A stretch of 64,000 nucleotides of DNA from NCBI RefSeq assembly GCF_001677955.1, contig NZ_LELA01000055.1, forward strand, positions 62,001 to 126,000, written 5' to 3'. Below are positions 36,339 to 44,513 of the stretch, one piece after another. The DNA is from Chryseobacterium sp. BGARF1 (GTDB taxonomy: Bacteria > Bacteroidota > Bacteroidia > Flavobacteriales > Weeksellaceae). The notes beneath the pieces are model-generated. The model searched no databases. It saw only the letters and a list, made by a program, of their open reading frames with translations, and was not told where the DNA came from. The first letter of the stretch is position 1. Each line of letters opens with the position of its first letter. The position numbers were made by a program, and so were the translations under genes.

Positions 36339-37670
36339 TTAATTAACTACTTTTTCTTGACCGTTTTTATTTTTGTCCAAGGTTGTAAGATTTATATTTG
36401 GAAATTTTCCAAAAACAGTAGGATCCCAAGAATTCCAGAACTTAATATTTTCAAAGATCTGAAGAGTTCTAATTTGTTTGATTGGAAGTTTTGCGCAAAG
36501 AATTGTCCAGGCTTCACGCTTGTCGGATCCGGAACCGGATAATGTTTTTCCTCCGAAAGCTCCACCGGTAATCAGACATGGATCAACACCCATTGCGGTT
36601 AGAAGCTCGTAATTAGCTGCAGAACTATCAAGAAGGAAATCACCGTTACCTTGAGGCTGCTTAATCTCATCGATCTGAATACCCTTGATTTCTTTTCCAT
36701 TTTCATCTCGGAAGAATGGCGAGATAATAGACTTTCCACCACCTTTAGAACCCTTCAATTCCGAATCAATAAGATCGACCAATTGAGTACGTTTCGCCTG
36801 TTTTTCCAGTGGTGAAAAGGCGTCCCAATCTTCCTGATAGATATGTTTGAAATAATCATCAGCAATATGAATCAGATATTTTACACTGAGCTGCTGCTCA
36901 AACATTGCTTTTTTAAAAGCCGGAATCGCCAGAACTACATCAACCCATCCGTTTTTAAATGAGGCATGCCACCCAACGGACGGATAAGATTTTTCAATAA
37001 GAAGAGTATCAATAACCGGAATTGTGAATCGAACAATTCCTTTTTCTTTACAGTAAGCTTTGACTTCCTCGATAGGTATGTTAGCTCCAAAACATGGAAT
37101 TACTGCAGTATTTTCTGTCTTATAATTTCCCCAGTCGGTATTAACACCGATATTATTGATAATCCCATTTTTATCAGGAACTTCAAAACGACATTCGGCT
37201 GCTTTTAATCGTCTAACAGAAATTATTTTATCTCCATTAGGCGAAAGTAGGTATTCAGGAAAAGCGACTCTGAAAGTTTCAAAATCTGTGATAATTTCAG
37301 AATTAAATATGTCGAATTTTGTACGGTAGTAGAAAGCGGCAATATCCGGAAAAGAGCTCACTAATCTTTCTTTAAAGATTATCGCCTCCTCAGTTTCCTG
37401 ACCTTGGTAAAGACGAAACCCAGTTCCAAAGTGAGCAGCTGTGAGAACTTCAAGACCACCAACTGCAACACCGGTCATTTTTAATTTGGCTGCGAACTCT
37501 TGAGGATACAAATTATTATCACCCCAAGGCAACCACTTATTATCAATAAGGGTTTCTGTATTGGTGATTTTTAAATTTGAGTGTTGTGGTTCGCCTTTGA
37601 CCTTATTAAAAAAAATTGCTGTCTGATTAGAGCGCCCTCCAACGGAATAAATTCCCTGAGAAATTTTCAT
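36339..37670 (-). CDS. Portal protein
   Basis: 443 residues, the right size. The WLPWGDNNLYPQ opening, the long helical region and the late SAANYELLTAMGVDPCLITGG block are those of Bacteroidota-phage portal-type proteins. It forms the dodecameric vertex for DNA entry and terminase docking. It starts 3 nt after the stop of the small gene at 37674 and lies two units downstream of the terminase genes, about 10 kb from the protease-capsid block. Confidence 0.75.
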   Translation of the reverse strand: MKISQGIYSVGGRSNQTAIFFNKVKGEPQHSNLKITNTETLIDNKWLPWGDNNLYPQEFAAKLKMTGVAVGGLEVLTAAHFGTGFRLYQGQETEEAIIFKERLVSSFPDIAAFYYRTKFDIFNSEIITDFETFRVAFPEYLLSPNGDKIISVRRLKAAECRFEVPDKNGIINNIGVNTDWGNYKTENTAVIPCFGANIPIEEVKAYCKEKGIVRFTIPVIDTLLIEKSYPSVGWHASFKNGWVDVVLAIPAFKKAMFEQQLSVKYLIHIADDYFKHIYQEDWDAFSPLEKQAKRTQLVDLIDSELKGSKGGGKSIISPFFRDENGKEIKGIQIDEIKQPQGNGDFLLDSSAANYELLTAMGVDPCLITGGAFGGKTLSGSGSDKREAWTILCAKLPIKQIRTLQIFENIKFWNSWDPTVFGKFPNINLTTLDKNKNGQEKVVN

Positions 37671-37673
37671 AGT

Positions 37674-37991
37674 CTAAACGACATCAACGCCGTTGAATTT
37701 AATGATGAATAAAATGTGAATTTTCTTTATACCTTCATTCGTTTTAAGATTCCGGGTACGGTTGGCAAAATGATTAGGATTTTTAAAATCAATTTTTTGC
37801 GATAAGCGAATAAGTCCGGGCTTTTTCGGTGGTTGCATTAGTACTGCATTTTCATAAGTGACCAATCGACCGCCGGATTTATTTTGACTGTTGTAAGTTC
37901 TGATAGTAATATCAAAAGGAACTGGATTTTTATGTTCATCCAATCTCCTCATTTCCTTGAGAACATCACTCAAAAGCATCTCATTTTGCAT
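37674..37991 (-). CDS. Small conserved-looking phage protein before portal
   Basis: 105 residues from the ATG at 37991. The frame stays open back to 38090, but only a TTG is available there and P9 lies inside that extension, so the shorter form is preferred. It begins MQNEMLLSDVLKEMRRLDEH and is basic at its centre; no family recognised. Its stop codon is 3 nt before portal, so it opens the portal unit. Confidence 0.6.
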   Translation of the reverse strand: MQNEMLLSDVLKEMRRLDEHKNPVPFDITIRTYNSQNKSGGRLVTYENAVLMQPPKKPGLIRLSQKIDFKNPNHFANRTRNLKTNEGIKKIHILFIIKFNGVDVV

Positions 37992-37995
37992 ACTG

Positions 37996-38030
37996 CGAAT
38001 ATCAACCTGACACCTGATGAAATAAAGGAC
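37996..38030 (-). promoter_or_regulatory. Late-type promoter motif P9 (portal unit)
   Basis: GTCCTTT, 20 nt, GATATTCG on the minus strand. The ATG at 37991 follows within 5 nt of the second box, closer than in the other units. Confidence 0.7.
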
Positions 38031-38231
38031 ACTATTTAAAAGTGAGAATTTACACCTGGGTTTCTCATGGTAATTTTTTTTAAGTATCAATAATTCAATT
38101 TTTTAGCAAAATTTTGAGGGGGCATTCTCAATGCTTTTTCTCACTGAATGAGGTTGACCCACACAGTCGCCTTATGCCTTTCTACAATTGCAGTTTTCGA
38201 TTTTTACGAAATATGCCAGGGTAAAATCTTG

Positions 38232-38264
38232 AAAAACGCCCTCACAGAGCGTGTGGGGGCGTTT
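38232..38264. terminator. Strong hairpin terminator in the terminase-portal gap
   Basis: AAAACGCCC and GGGCGTTTT pair, with an inner CACA/TGTG extension, and T-runs lie on both strands. Confidence 0.85.
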
Positions 38265-38349
38265 TTGCCAAAAACCATGGTTTGGGTTGCATTGAATTCG
38301 AACCCCTAGGAGGGGATGTCCTCGACATTGATGTCGGAGACACAAAAAA

Positions 38350-38364
38350 ACCTGCATTATGCAG
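38350..38364 (-). terminator. Terminator of the terminase unit
   Basis: CCTGCAT and ATGCAGG with a one-base loop, followed on the minus strand by seven T residues, just after the terminase stop codon. Confidence 0.85.
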
Positions 38365-38366
38365 GC

Positions 38367-39929
38367 TTATTTCAGTACCAGGTTGGTAATGGGGAATGAT
38401 GACTGCCTTCGCAGATTGATGAGATGCCAGAACTGCCAGAACAGACAGTAGTCAAGTGTATCACTGAAGTGAGTTGCATGTTCCTGAAGCGTAGTTGTAC
38501 TTCGCTCAGAACCTTTATCTTTTTCAAATGCATCATTACCTTTCAGAGGTGCATTCTCCATTGATATAATCAGGTTAGGACAGTTATCACTATTTATTCT
38601 TACAGATGGTAGCATTATATTAGTTTCAGATAAGATTGCGTTGATAAGCTTATATTTATCTGCATGAGCTGGGTTGTTGGTATTAGGAGTCTTATTGATA
38701 ACCTTCCATCCGGCCTTTCGTAGCTTATTCATAACATCCTCGGCCAATGTGGTCTTTGAGTTAGCTTCCTTCTTATTTCCATACTTATCATAATACAAAT
38801 GAATCTCATTAGAGCTGGCCTTGTGTGGCTCGTAGTAGTCAATGAAGTCCTGTACCAATTCATCCAGAATATCAGGATTCTTCCGGAAGAATTCTTTAAT
38901 AAAGTTTACTTTGTTCTGAGACTTCAGGTACTGAGATACGGTCAGACAGTTGATTTTTCCACCAAAGTCAAGATTGACCTGGAGAGGTTGTCCACGTACA
39001 AGATCTTCATCATACTTACAGCTCGGCTTGAATGTTTCGTTAAGTTCCAAGCCAACCATCTCAATATTATATTTGTAATTATAATAGTGCAGCGATGGCT
39101 TCAGCTGAGCATAGAATCCGTCCTGGACTCCAATAGGATCAATATTTAGAATCTCGGCATTAAACAATGTCTTGGATAAAGCTTCCTTCTCCATATCATT
39201 AATCCATCCGTCCTTCAGGTTGTGAGCATTCACATAAGCATTTGCTTTGATGAACAAATGTTTTTTCAAATGCACCGGAACTTTGTTTCTCACTTCCTCC
39301 AAGTGAAGCTTTTCTCTATGATGAATCCATTCACCTTTTTTTGTCATCGGAACCGATGTTACAAAGATTTGAGCGTGCAACATCGGTCTGTTTTTAAAAA
39401 TTGCTTTCTTCGCTCTGTTAGTCGTAATAACGTTGTTGTAGAGACGCTCATAAGTTAATAGCGCTGCTTCATCTCCAATCACCCAATAAGCATTAATACC
39501 ACGACCAGAATCTTTGTTATCGAGCGACACCATAACTGCAATTGTACCGTTGCTGAAGTGAATAACATTACCCCAAGAGTCCGGGGCTTGGAAAGGCATC
39601 TCGAAGCCTAAATCTTTACCACATTTCCCCACAACATAATCGATCCCCTCATAGAGTCCGAACATTTCCATCCCTTCTTTCGTCGATGGAAGAGTTCTTG
39701 TCTTGATTTGAACGAAGGTTTCACCTACAATTACGCCGGTTGATCTAGGAAGCCATTTTACAGCTGTCATGATTGCATCGCCTAGAATTGTAGACTTTCC
39801 GGTTCCCCTGGCTGCCTTGACGGTAATATTGGGAATCTTAACCGTATTAATTGCAAAATCAACTGCAACCTGCATGAGGTTCAGTTCAATTTCTCGAATC
39901 GGAAGATTGTATTTTGAAAAATTACTCAT
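38367..39929 (-). CDS. Terminase large subunit
   Basis: 520 residues. The ATPase domain has Walker A ARGTGKST near residue 42, a DE pair in YWVIGDEAALL (Walker B, about 155), and the nuclease domain starts with VNLDFGGKINCLTV (acidic metal ligand) followed by late HFSDTLDYCLFW. It powers DNA packaging into the prohead and cuts concatemers. It overlaps the small subunit by 8 nt. Confidence 0.9.
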   Translation of the reverse strand: MSNFSKYNLPIREIELNLMQVAVDFAINTVKIPNITVKAARGTGKSTILGDAIMTAVKWLPRSTGVIVGETFVQIKTRTLPSTKEGMEMFGLYEGIDYVVGKCGKDLGFEMPFQAPDSWGNVIHFSNGTIAVMVSLDNKDSGRGINAYWVIGDEAALLTYERLYNNVITTNRAKKAIFKNRPMLHAQIFVTSVPMTKKGEWIHHREKLHLEEVRNKVPVHLKKHLFIKANAYVNAHNLKDGWINDMEKEALSKTLFNAEILNIDPIGVQDGFYAQLKPSLHYYNYKYNIEMVGLELNETFKPSCKYDEDLVRGQPLQVNLDFGGKINCLTVSQYLKSQNKVNFIKEFFRKNPDILDELVQDFIDYYEPHKASSNEIHLYYDKYGNKKEANSKTTLAEDVMNKLRKAGWKVINKTPNTNNPAHADKYKLINAILSETNIMLPSVRINSDNCPNLIISMENAPLKGNDAFEKDKGSERSTTTLQEHATHFSDTLDYCLFWQFWHLINLRRQSSFPITNLVLK

Positions 39930-40503
39930 CGTCCTCCGCCTCTTCTACATTTTCATCAACTTCCTTCCAGGAAACATCTTCAGCTCCGATTTTGTTAAAA
40001 TCGACAACGCCACCTTCAAACATTGATTTAAGCATGTTATTAGCACCTCTTGGAAGATTAAGTTTGTAAACTGAAGCTTCAAGTTTTTTAGGATCAACAG
40101 TTGATTCTTTGTGATCAAAGTCGAATAGGGCGGTGTAAGAATCCAAGGCTTTTCGTGCAGATTCTTCGTTTCCTTTCTTTAAGGCCATCTGGTAGAGATT
40201 CCAGTAATTCTCTACTAGTACCATTCTTTCTGCAGCGAGATTTATTTGATCAATCGACCCAAATAGCTCCATTGCCAGAGAATAATCTCTATAAGCGGTG
40301 GCCTGTGATATATTGTGGTCGCGAATTAGAATCTTTACAGATTGCGCCGGAGAATATTTATTATTAAGTCGGAGACTCCAGATGTGGACGAGTCTGTCTT
40401 TACGGAGAATTTCTTCAGGTGTCAGTTCCACCGAATCTTCATCGATGTACCAGGCTTTAATTCTCTGAAACGTGTTGTCTTTGGTAAATTTTACAATATC
40501 CAT
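39922..40503 (-). CDS. Terminase small subunit
   Basis: 193 residues from the ATG at 40503. The frame is open to 40560, but P5 occupies that extension, so the internal start is chosen. A helix-turn-helix-like region (SPAQSVKILIRDHNISQATA) and a helical oligomerisation part are followed by an acidic tail. It recognises phage DNA and hands it to the large subunit encoded immediately downstream. The pair forms one late unit with terminators on both sides. Confidence 0.8.
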   Translation of the reverse strand: MDIVKFTKDNTFQRIKAWYIDEDSVELTPEEILRKDRLVHIWSLRLNNKYSPAQSVKILIRDHNISQATAYRDYSLAMELFGSIDQINLAAERMVLVENYWNLYQMALKKGNEESARKALDSYTALFDFDHKESTVDPKKLEASVYKLNLPRGANNMLKSMFEGGVVDFNKIGAEDVSWKEVDENVEEAEDDE

Positions 40504-40508
40504 GACAG

Positions 40509-40543
40509 CGAAAATATCATCGCAAATCAGGTAATTAAAGGAC
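40509..40543 (-). promoter_or_regulatory. Late-type promoter motif P5 (terminase)
   Basis: GTCCTTT, 20 nt, TATTTTCG on the minus strand, with a terminator directly in front. The second box equals that of P3. Confidence 0.75.
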
Positions 40544-40549
40544 ATAAAA

Positions 40550-40571
40550 AAGCCTGACAAGAGTCAGGCTT
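40550..40571 (-). terminator. Terminator, left copy flanking the amidoligase cassette
   Basis: AAGCCTGAC and GTCAGGCTT form a 9-bp stem with a 4-nt loop and a T-run on the minus strand. A copy with the same stem lies at 41926-41947. Confidence 0.88.
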
Positions 40572-40619
40572 CAGCGTGTAAATAATTGAATTTAAACTTG
40601 CAACTGCAAATTTATAGTG

Positions 40620-40637
40620 TTATCTTAGACATGGTCT
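40620..40637. repeat. 18-bp inverted repeat, left copy
   Basis: TTATCTTAGACATGGTCT; its perfect reverse complement lies at 41961-41978. The pair brackets the amidoligase gene and its small neighbour. Confidence 0.9.
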
Positions 40638-40640
40638 CTT

Positions 40641-40886
40641 CTAGTTAAGACCAGCCGTTTCGGTAATTTTTATGTGATTTTCTTTTATCAAATCCTCTAC
40701 AAAATCTGTGACCGAATTTGCTCTGATATTTTCATCATTTGTCAAAACTGCTCGACGGGAATAATTAACCATAAATTCTTCAATCGTTTTTTCTTTTTGA
40801 AATGAATTCTGCCAAAGAAAAAGCACGATATCATAATTTGATATTGCCGTAAATTCTTTGTCGTCAGTGATAATCTTTACCCTCAT
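40641..40886 (-). CDS. Small partner gene of the amidoligase
   Basis: 81 residues from the ATG at 40886, which follows the amidoligase stop by 28 nt; an alternative ATG at 40964 would overlap that gene. It begins MRVKIITDDKEFTAISNYDI and is soluble and acidic at the end. No family is recognised. A perfect 9-bp inverted repeat covers its start codon. It lies inside the bracketing repeats, so it belongs to the same cassette and may be a substrate or helper. Confidence 0.5.
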   Translation of the reverse strand: MRVKIITDDKEFTAISNYDIVLFLWQNSFQKEKTIEEFMVNYSRRAVLTNDENIRANSVTDFVEDLIKENHIKITETAGLN

Positions 40887-40899
40887 AATCTGAGGGTAA
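40877..40899 (-). promoter_or_regulatory. Hairpin over the start codon at 40886
   Basis: TTACCCTCA and TGAGGGTAA pair perfectly across a 5-nt loop, and the ATG lies at the loop-stem border. It could hide the start codon or be a protein-binding site. Confidence 0.5.
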
Positions 40900-40914
40900 A
40901 GGTAATCATTTTTA

Positions 40915-41838
40915 CTATGCAAGCGAAAGCTCTCTGTCTTCGAAAAATTCCTGTAAATTTTCATCTAGTATTTGGTTTAAGTCGGTTATTAAAATATTTT
41001 GCTTAGAAAATTCTACAAGCCTAGCGCAAATCAAAATCCAATTTTTTATTTTCAAAAAATTAGTGCTCGCACCGTGCTGTCTAAATTCTACCGTTCCGTG
41101 TCTTTGAAAGCTTTGTAAATTTAATTTATAGTATCTGCTTCCGAAATATTGAGCCATTTGATTTACCGTTTGGCAGTTGTCTATTTTTGCAAAAAGCGTT
41201 GTTCTTCCAAGGCTTTTAAATCCTTTGCAGTATCTATTGGCGTTTGCTCTTCTGCTTGATGGCATTATTTTGTCTATTTGCTCCTCAATGAAAAATTGAT
41301 TTTTTACAAGTGTTCTGAAATTTTCTATTGAGTAATCATTTGCGTCAAGGTGAACGTGAACTCCGCAGGTTGTATTTACTTGAGCGTTGCTTTGTCTCAA
41401 GGCTTTGCAGGCTTTTCTAAAATCCGATAGGCCTTCTTTTCCTTGTAAAATTGGGCTTACCATTTCTTGAGCGTTGATTCCTCTTATTGAAGCGTCCGAT
41501 ACAAATTTCCAGTGTGGTCTGCTTGAGTGGTTGTAGCTTTCGGTTCTTGCTTCAAGGCCTGAATTTCTAAAGTTTTGCGTTAGGCTTGGATTTGCCCCGA
41601 AAAATTCTATTTCTACTCCGAATTTTCTTGTAAATTCAAATTCAAAATTTATCGGTGCACTTGGTTGTGGGTTGGCGGTTCTTGCTTCGTTCCATTTTTT
41701 CCAGATGTTGTAAGAAAAGCCTCTGTTACCGTTACAAATTAAATCAGCGACCTGAAGTCTGGTGAAGCCTAAGTCGAATAATGCTTCTCCTTTTTTCGTT
41801 TTTGTCCAGTTGCTGTTTAAAATTTCTTCGCGTGTCAT
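40915..41838 (-). CDS. Amidoligase (COOH-NH2 ligase fold)
   Basis: 307 residues. An N-terminal helical part of about 65 residues is followed by the amidoligase domain: FGVEIEFFG (glutamate-rich strand), WKFVSDASI, EMVSPIL, CGVHVHLDA, and HGTVEFRQHGAS near the end. These match the glutamine-synthetase-like ligase fold that makes amide bonds between carboxyl and amino groups. The substrate is unknown; in phages such enzymes are thought to modify proteins or nucleobases or to act in defence. It has no late-type promoter and is enclosed in an inverted-repeat-bounded cassette between the terminase and the methyltransferase genes. Confidence 0.85.
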   Translation of the reverse strand: MTREEILNSNWTKTKKGEALFDLGFTRLQVADLICNGNRGFSYNIWKKWNEARTANPQPSAPINFEFEFTRKFGVEIEFFGANPSLTQNFRNSGLEARTESYNHSSRPHWKFVSDASIRGINAQEMVSPILQGKEGLSDFRKACKALRQSNAQVNTTCGVHVHLDANDYSIENFRTLVKNQFFIEEQIDKIMPSSRRANANRYCKGFKSLGRTTLFAKIDNCQTVNQMAQYFGSRYYKLNLQSFQRHGTVEFRQHGASTNFLKIKNWILICARLVEFSKQNILITDLNQILDENLQEFFEDRELSLA

Positions 41839-41861
41839 ATCGTATTGTTTTCTAATTATTT

Positions 41862-41892
41862 ACAAGTCTAAGTACGCTCTAAACCGTCAAAC
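41862..41892 (-). promoter_or_regulatory. Candidate host-type promoter of the amidoligase cassette
   Basis: TTTG, 17 nt, then TAGACTTG (7 of 8 to TAnnTTTG) on the minus strand, ending some 25-30 nt before the ATG. The spacing is slightly short, so this is tentative. Confidence 0.35.
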
Positions 41893-41925
41893 ACGCAAGT
41901 CATAAGTGCTTTATTTTCAATAAAA

Positions 41926-41947
41926 AAGCCTGACTAATGTCAGGCTT
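41926..41947 (-). terminator. Terminator, right copy flanking the amidoligase cassette
   Basis: AAGCCTGAC and GTCAGGCTT with a 4-nt loop and a T-run on the minus strand, ending the methyltransferase transcript. Stem identical to 40550-40571. Confidence 0.88.
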
Positions 41948-41960
41948 CGGATTGTCTTAA

Positions 41961-41978
41961 AGACCATGTCTAAGATAA
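41961..41978. repeat. 18-bp inverted repeat, right copy
   Basis: AGACCATGTCTAAGATAA, the perfect reverse complement of 40620-40637. Confidence 0.9.
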
Positions 41979-42001
41979 ATAAAATAAGGTGCAGAAGCAA
42001 G

Positions 42002-43393
42002 TTATTCTGCTACTATCTGAGTCAATAATTCGTCAATTTGCTCATTTGTGAGCTTTGCACCATTTCTTCTGATTTCATACGCAAGGTTGTTATCTTTCAT
42101 GTACTGGATCCAACGACGGGCGATCACATCTGCGAACCTTGGATCCAACTCAATTCCGCGGCATTGTCTCCAGGTCATTTCACATGCGATCAAAGTTGAT
42201 CCGGATCCAAGGAAAGAATCTCCGACGATATCCTTTTGTTTTGATGAATTTTTAATCAGGTAGCTCACGATATCCAAAGGCTTCATTGTTGGATGATCGG
42301 CATTGCGCAGCGGCTTGTTAAATTCTAAGATTGTGGATTGTTTTCGGTCCGAAAACCATGGATGCGAAGCGCCTTCTTTCCAACCGTACAGAATCGGCTC
42401 ATGCTTCCAGTGATAATCCTGACGACCCATCACAATTGAATTCTTTGCCCAAATCAAGCATTGAGATAATTTATATCCGGATTGCTTCAGGGCATTTCGG
42501 AAATTAGCACCTTCAGAATCTGCATGAAATACATAAATTGGTGCTCCAAGCTCGGCGTTAATAAAACATTCCTGATAGAAAAGATATAAGAAACTGAAGA
42601 ACTCATCGTTCGACATATTATCATTTTTTATCTTCAATTTATCCTTTGTTCCACCTTCGTAGTTTACGTTGTAAGGCGGGTCTGTAACGATTAGGTTGAA
42701 TTTGTCTTCACCTAAAATCTTTTTGTAATTTTCTGAAAGTGTAGAATCTCCACAAGTAAAAATATGTTTTATTCCTTTCTGAACCGATATAAGTTCATAA
42801 ACATCACCTTCCACGGTTTTGGGAACTGCAGGTGGTTCCGGATTAAAGTCTTGTTCCTCTTCATCCGGAACAAATGCATTGTCTTTCAAAAATTCTTCAA
42901 ATGCTCCTAAATCCATACCGATATCTTCCAGATCAATATCCTGGAAAAACTCTTCGATCTTACTCCAGTCGAATTCACCATTGTGAATATTTGATCTCAG
43001 CATGTATTCTTTGAATTCCTCTTCAGATAATTTCCGGTTTGGAACTCTCACATCGATCAGCTCTTCGCCTCTTTCCAGGATAAATAAAGCAGCGACTCGC
43101 TGATGTCCGGCAAGTAAAACATTATCGAAATCAATCACCGGTATTTCAACCAGGTTAAATTTCTCCAGGCTTTTTTTAAGCCGTAATAATTCCTCTTCAG
43201 ATATTTGCCTTGGATTAAAATCACAAGGGATTAATTCGGACACCTTCCTTTGCACGGTGTACCATTCTAACGGGGATGAAATAATTTTTTCATCACTTAA
43301 CTTGTCAGTTCTCATTTTATAACTAAATTTGCTCATCTCACTTTTCAAATACACAAAAACCCCAAACAGAAGACTTTTTATAGTCCTCCGCAT
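42002..43393 (-). CDS. ParB-like domain fused to DNA methyltransferase (N6-adenine / N4-cytosine type)
   Basis: 463 residues. An N-terminal ParB/Srx-like domain (about 45-110, with IPCDFNPRQI and LAGHQRVAAL) precedes a methyltransferase with the catalytic VTDPPYNVNY at about 238 and the SAM-binding DSFLGSGSTLIACE at about 395. This order is that of the beta class of amino-methyltransferases. Phages use such solitary enzymes to protect or regulate their DNA. Two starts are possible: ATG 43393 and ATG 43336 (MSKFSYKM), each able to pair with a complementary leader segment. The unit begins at P6. Confidence 0.88.
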   Translation of the reverse strand: MRRTIKSLLFGVFVYLKSEMSKFSYKMRTDKLSDEKIISSPLEWYTVQRKVSELIPCDFNPRQISEEELLRLKKSLEKFNLVEIPVIDFDNVLLAGHQRVAALFILERGEELIDVRVPNRKLSEEEFKEYMLRSNIHNGEFDWSKIEEFFQDIDLEDIGMDLGAFEEFLKDNAFVPDEEEQDFNPEPPAVPKTVEGDVYELISVQKGIKHIFTCGDSTLSENYKKILGEDKFNLIVTDPPYNVNYEGGTKDKLKIKNDNMSNDEFFSFLYLFYQECFINAELGAPIYVFHADSEGANFRNALKQSGYKLSQCLIWAKNSIVMGRQDYHWKHEPILYGWKEGASHPWFSDRKQSTILEFNKPLRNADHPTMKPLDIVSYLIKNSSKQKDIVGDSFLGSGSTLIACEMTWRQCRGIELDPRFADVIARRWIQYMKDNNLAYEIRRNGAKLTNEQIDELLTQIVAE

Positions 43394-43447
43394 GGGGTCT
43401 TTGTATCCAATATTTGAAAGGTGAGATTTTTGAATTTTGCGGAGGAC
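43335..43447 (-). promoter_or_regulatory. Interleaved inverted repeats over the methyltransferase start region
   Basis: Two pairs interlock in the order A-B-A'-B': A 43335-43351 with A' 43411-43427 (16 of 17 complementary), and B 43383-43391 with B' 43439-43447 (GTCCTCCGC with GCGGAGGAC). B overlaps the ATG at 43393 and A overlaps the ATG at 43336. The leader could therefore hide either start. Confidence 0.7.
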
Positions 43448-43472
43448 GTTTTTTCCTCCTAGAGAATTTGTT

Positions 43473-43507
43473 CAAATGAAGTGAGATCAGCACTCTGAGT
43501 AAAGGAC
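43473..43507 (-). promoter_or_regulatory. Late-type promoter motif P6 (methyltransferase)
   Basis: GTCCTTT, 20 nt, TTCATTTG on the minus strand, directly behind a terminator. The leader to the start codon is the longest of the set (about 80-135 nt). Confidence 0.65.
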
Positions 43508-43513
43508 AAAAAA

Positions 43514-43535
43514 ACTCTCAACAATTGCTGAGAGT
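43514..43535 (-). terminator. Terminator of the head-gene unit
   Basis: ACTCTCA and TGAGAGT form the stem with an 8-nt loop, followed on the minus strand by seven T residues that abut GTCCTTT of P6. Confidence 0.82.
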
Positions 43536-43540
43536 CTGTT

Positions 43541-44353
43541 TTACCAAAATGCTTTATATTTTGGAAGTCGTATTCGCCGTTCACCAATTATTTCGGTGTG
43601 ATGAATTTTATTTATAAAATCAATCTCATAACGAAAACCGTCTTCAGTTAATTTACAAGTGTAGATAATATCCCCGGACATCGTTTCACCTTTTTTTTCA
43701 AAAGTTGTTAGACCTTCTTTAAAAATGTTTCGTGGATATCGCCAGTCACGATATTGTTTTGTTTTCAATAAAGAATTTTCCAGCATATCGACTATAGGTT
43801 TTTTTGGTATCGGCCTACTGAGATATTCTTTTTCAAAATTATATTCAAATATTTTTGATCTATACCTCTCTAGATCGGTTACGAACTTATCAGTTACATC
43901 TTTCAGCATTTCTGCTATTCCTGGTTTTCCTTTCTTTTCCCACATTGATTCAAAGTCTATTCTTGCTTTTCGTAATCGCCTTAAATTTTCTAACCATCTT
44001 TCAGTGCCAACTCGTGTATTTTTTAATATATATTCTAAATCGTCAACTCTTCTTTTCAACTCTGGAAGCGTTGGTTCTGGTTTATCGGGGTAAACTAGAA
44101 AAGGATTCCGCATATAGATTGGAGAAGGTGGTTTGATTGGATGGATAACCGGCGGTTGCCAACCACGTAAATCAATTGTCGTAAACTCGGCCGCAACCTC
44201 TGCAAGCTGATTAAAAGCCGCTGCCATATCGGAATTCAAGCTGCCAAAGTCGATTCCAAATTTAAAATCTTTGAAATATTTTACTTTTCTAGGTCTTTCT
44301 GAAGGTCTGTATTTTTTCTTCAGAAGTTTACTGATCCTTTTTTTGTTTGTCAT
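43541..44353 (-). CDS. Head-region protein, unknown function
   Basis: 270 residues, basic, starting MTNKKRISKLLKKKYRPSER, proline-rich in the first 110 residues with a helical middle (ELKRRVDDLEYILKNTRVGT) and a beta-rich end. It is not recognised. It ends the unit that starts with the head protease at 49118 and lies behind a run of small genes. Confidence 0.5.
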   Translation of the reverse strand: MTNKKRISKLLKKKYRPSERPRKVKYFKDFKFGIDFGSLNSDMAAAFNQLAEVAAEFTTIDLRGWQPPVIHPIKPPSPIYMRNPFLVYPDKPEPTLPELKRRVDDLEYILKNTRVGTERWLENLRRLRKARIDFESMWEKKGKPGIAEMLKDVTDKFVTDLERYRSKIFEYNFEKEYLSRPIPKKPIVDMLENSLLKTKQYRDWRYPRNIFKEGLTTFEKKGETMSGDIIYTCKLTEDGFRYEIDFINKIHHTEIIGERRIRLPKYKAFW

Positions 44354-44513
44354 ATTGATGAATGCTGTATCTTGTTAGCTCATACATTTTATTAAAATCG
44401 TCCTGTATCATATCAATCAATTTTTGCATAATAATTAATCTCACTGAAGTTTCGTTTCGCCGGCTTAACCGAATCATTTTTTTTAATCGTCTCCTACTGT
44501 AGAATTTTTTCAT
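44328..44513 (-). CDS. Very small basic protein, unknown function
   Basis: 61 residues, strongly basic N-terminal half (KKFYSRRRLKKMIRLSRR). It overlaps both neighbours (26 nt and 20 nt), which supports it as a real coupled gene. Not recognised. Confidence 0.4.
   Translation of the reverse strand: MKKFYSRRRLKKMIRLSRRNETSVRLIIMQKLIDMIQDDFNKMYELTRYSIHQYDKQKKDQ

Larger units (their letters stand above)
38031..38366. other. GC-rich structured intergenic region after the terminase genes
   Basis: Between large terminase and the portal unit. It contains two terminators and a GC-rich island at 38296-38340 with CCCCTAGGAGGGG and an imperfect palindrome around CGACATTGATGTCG. Nothing codes here convincingly. 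The island stands out in an AT-rich phage and might be a packaging (cos/pac) site or a structured RNA. Confidence 0.5.

Noticed and set aside
38172..38357. tRNA-like GGTTCGAATTC and an ORF in the terminase-portal gap
   Set aside because: No T stem or acceptor stem can be formed, and the ORF runs through a strong terminator.
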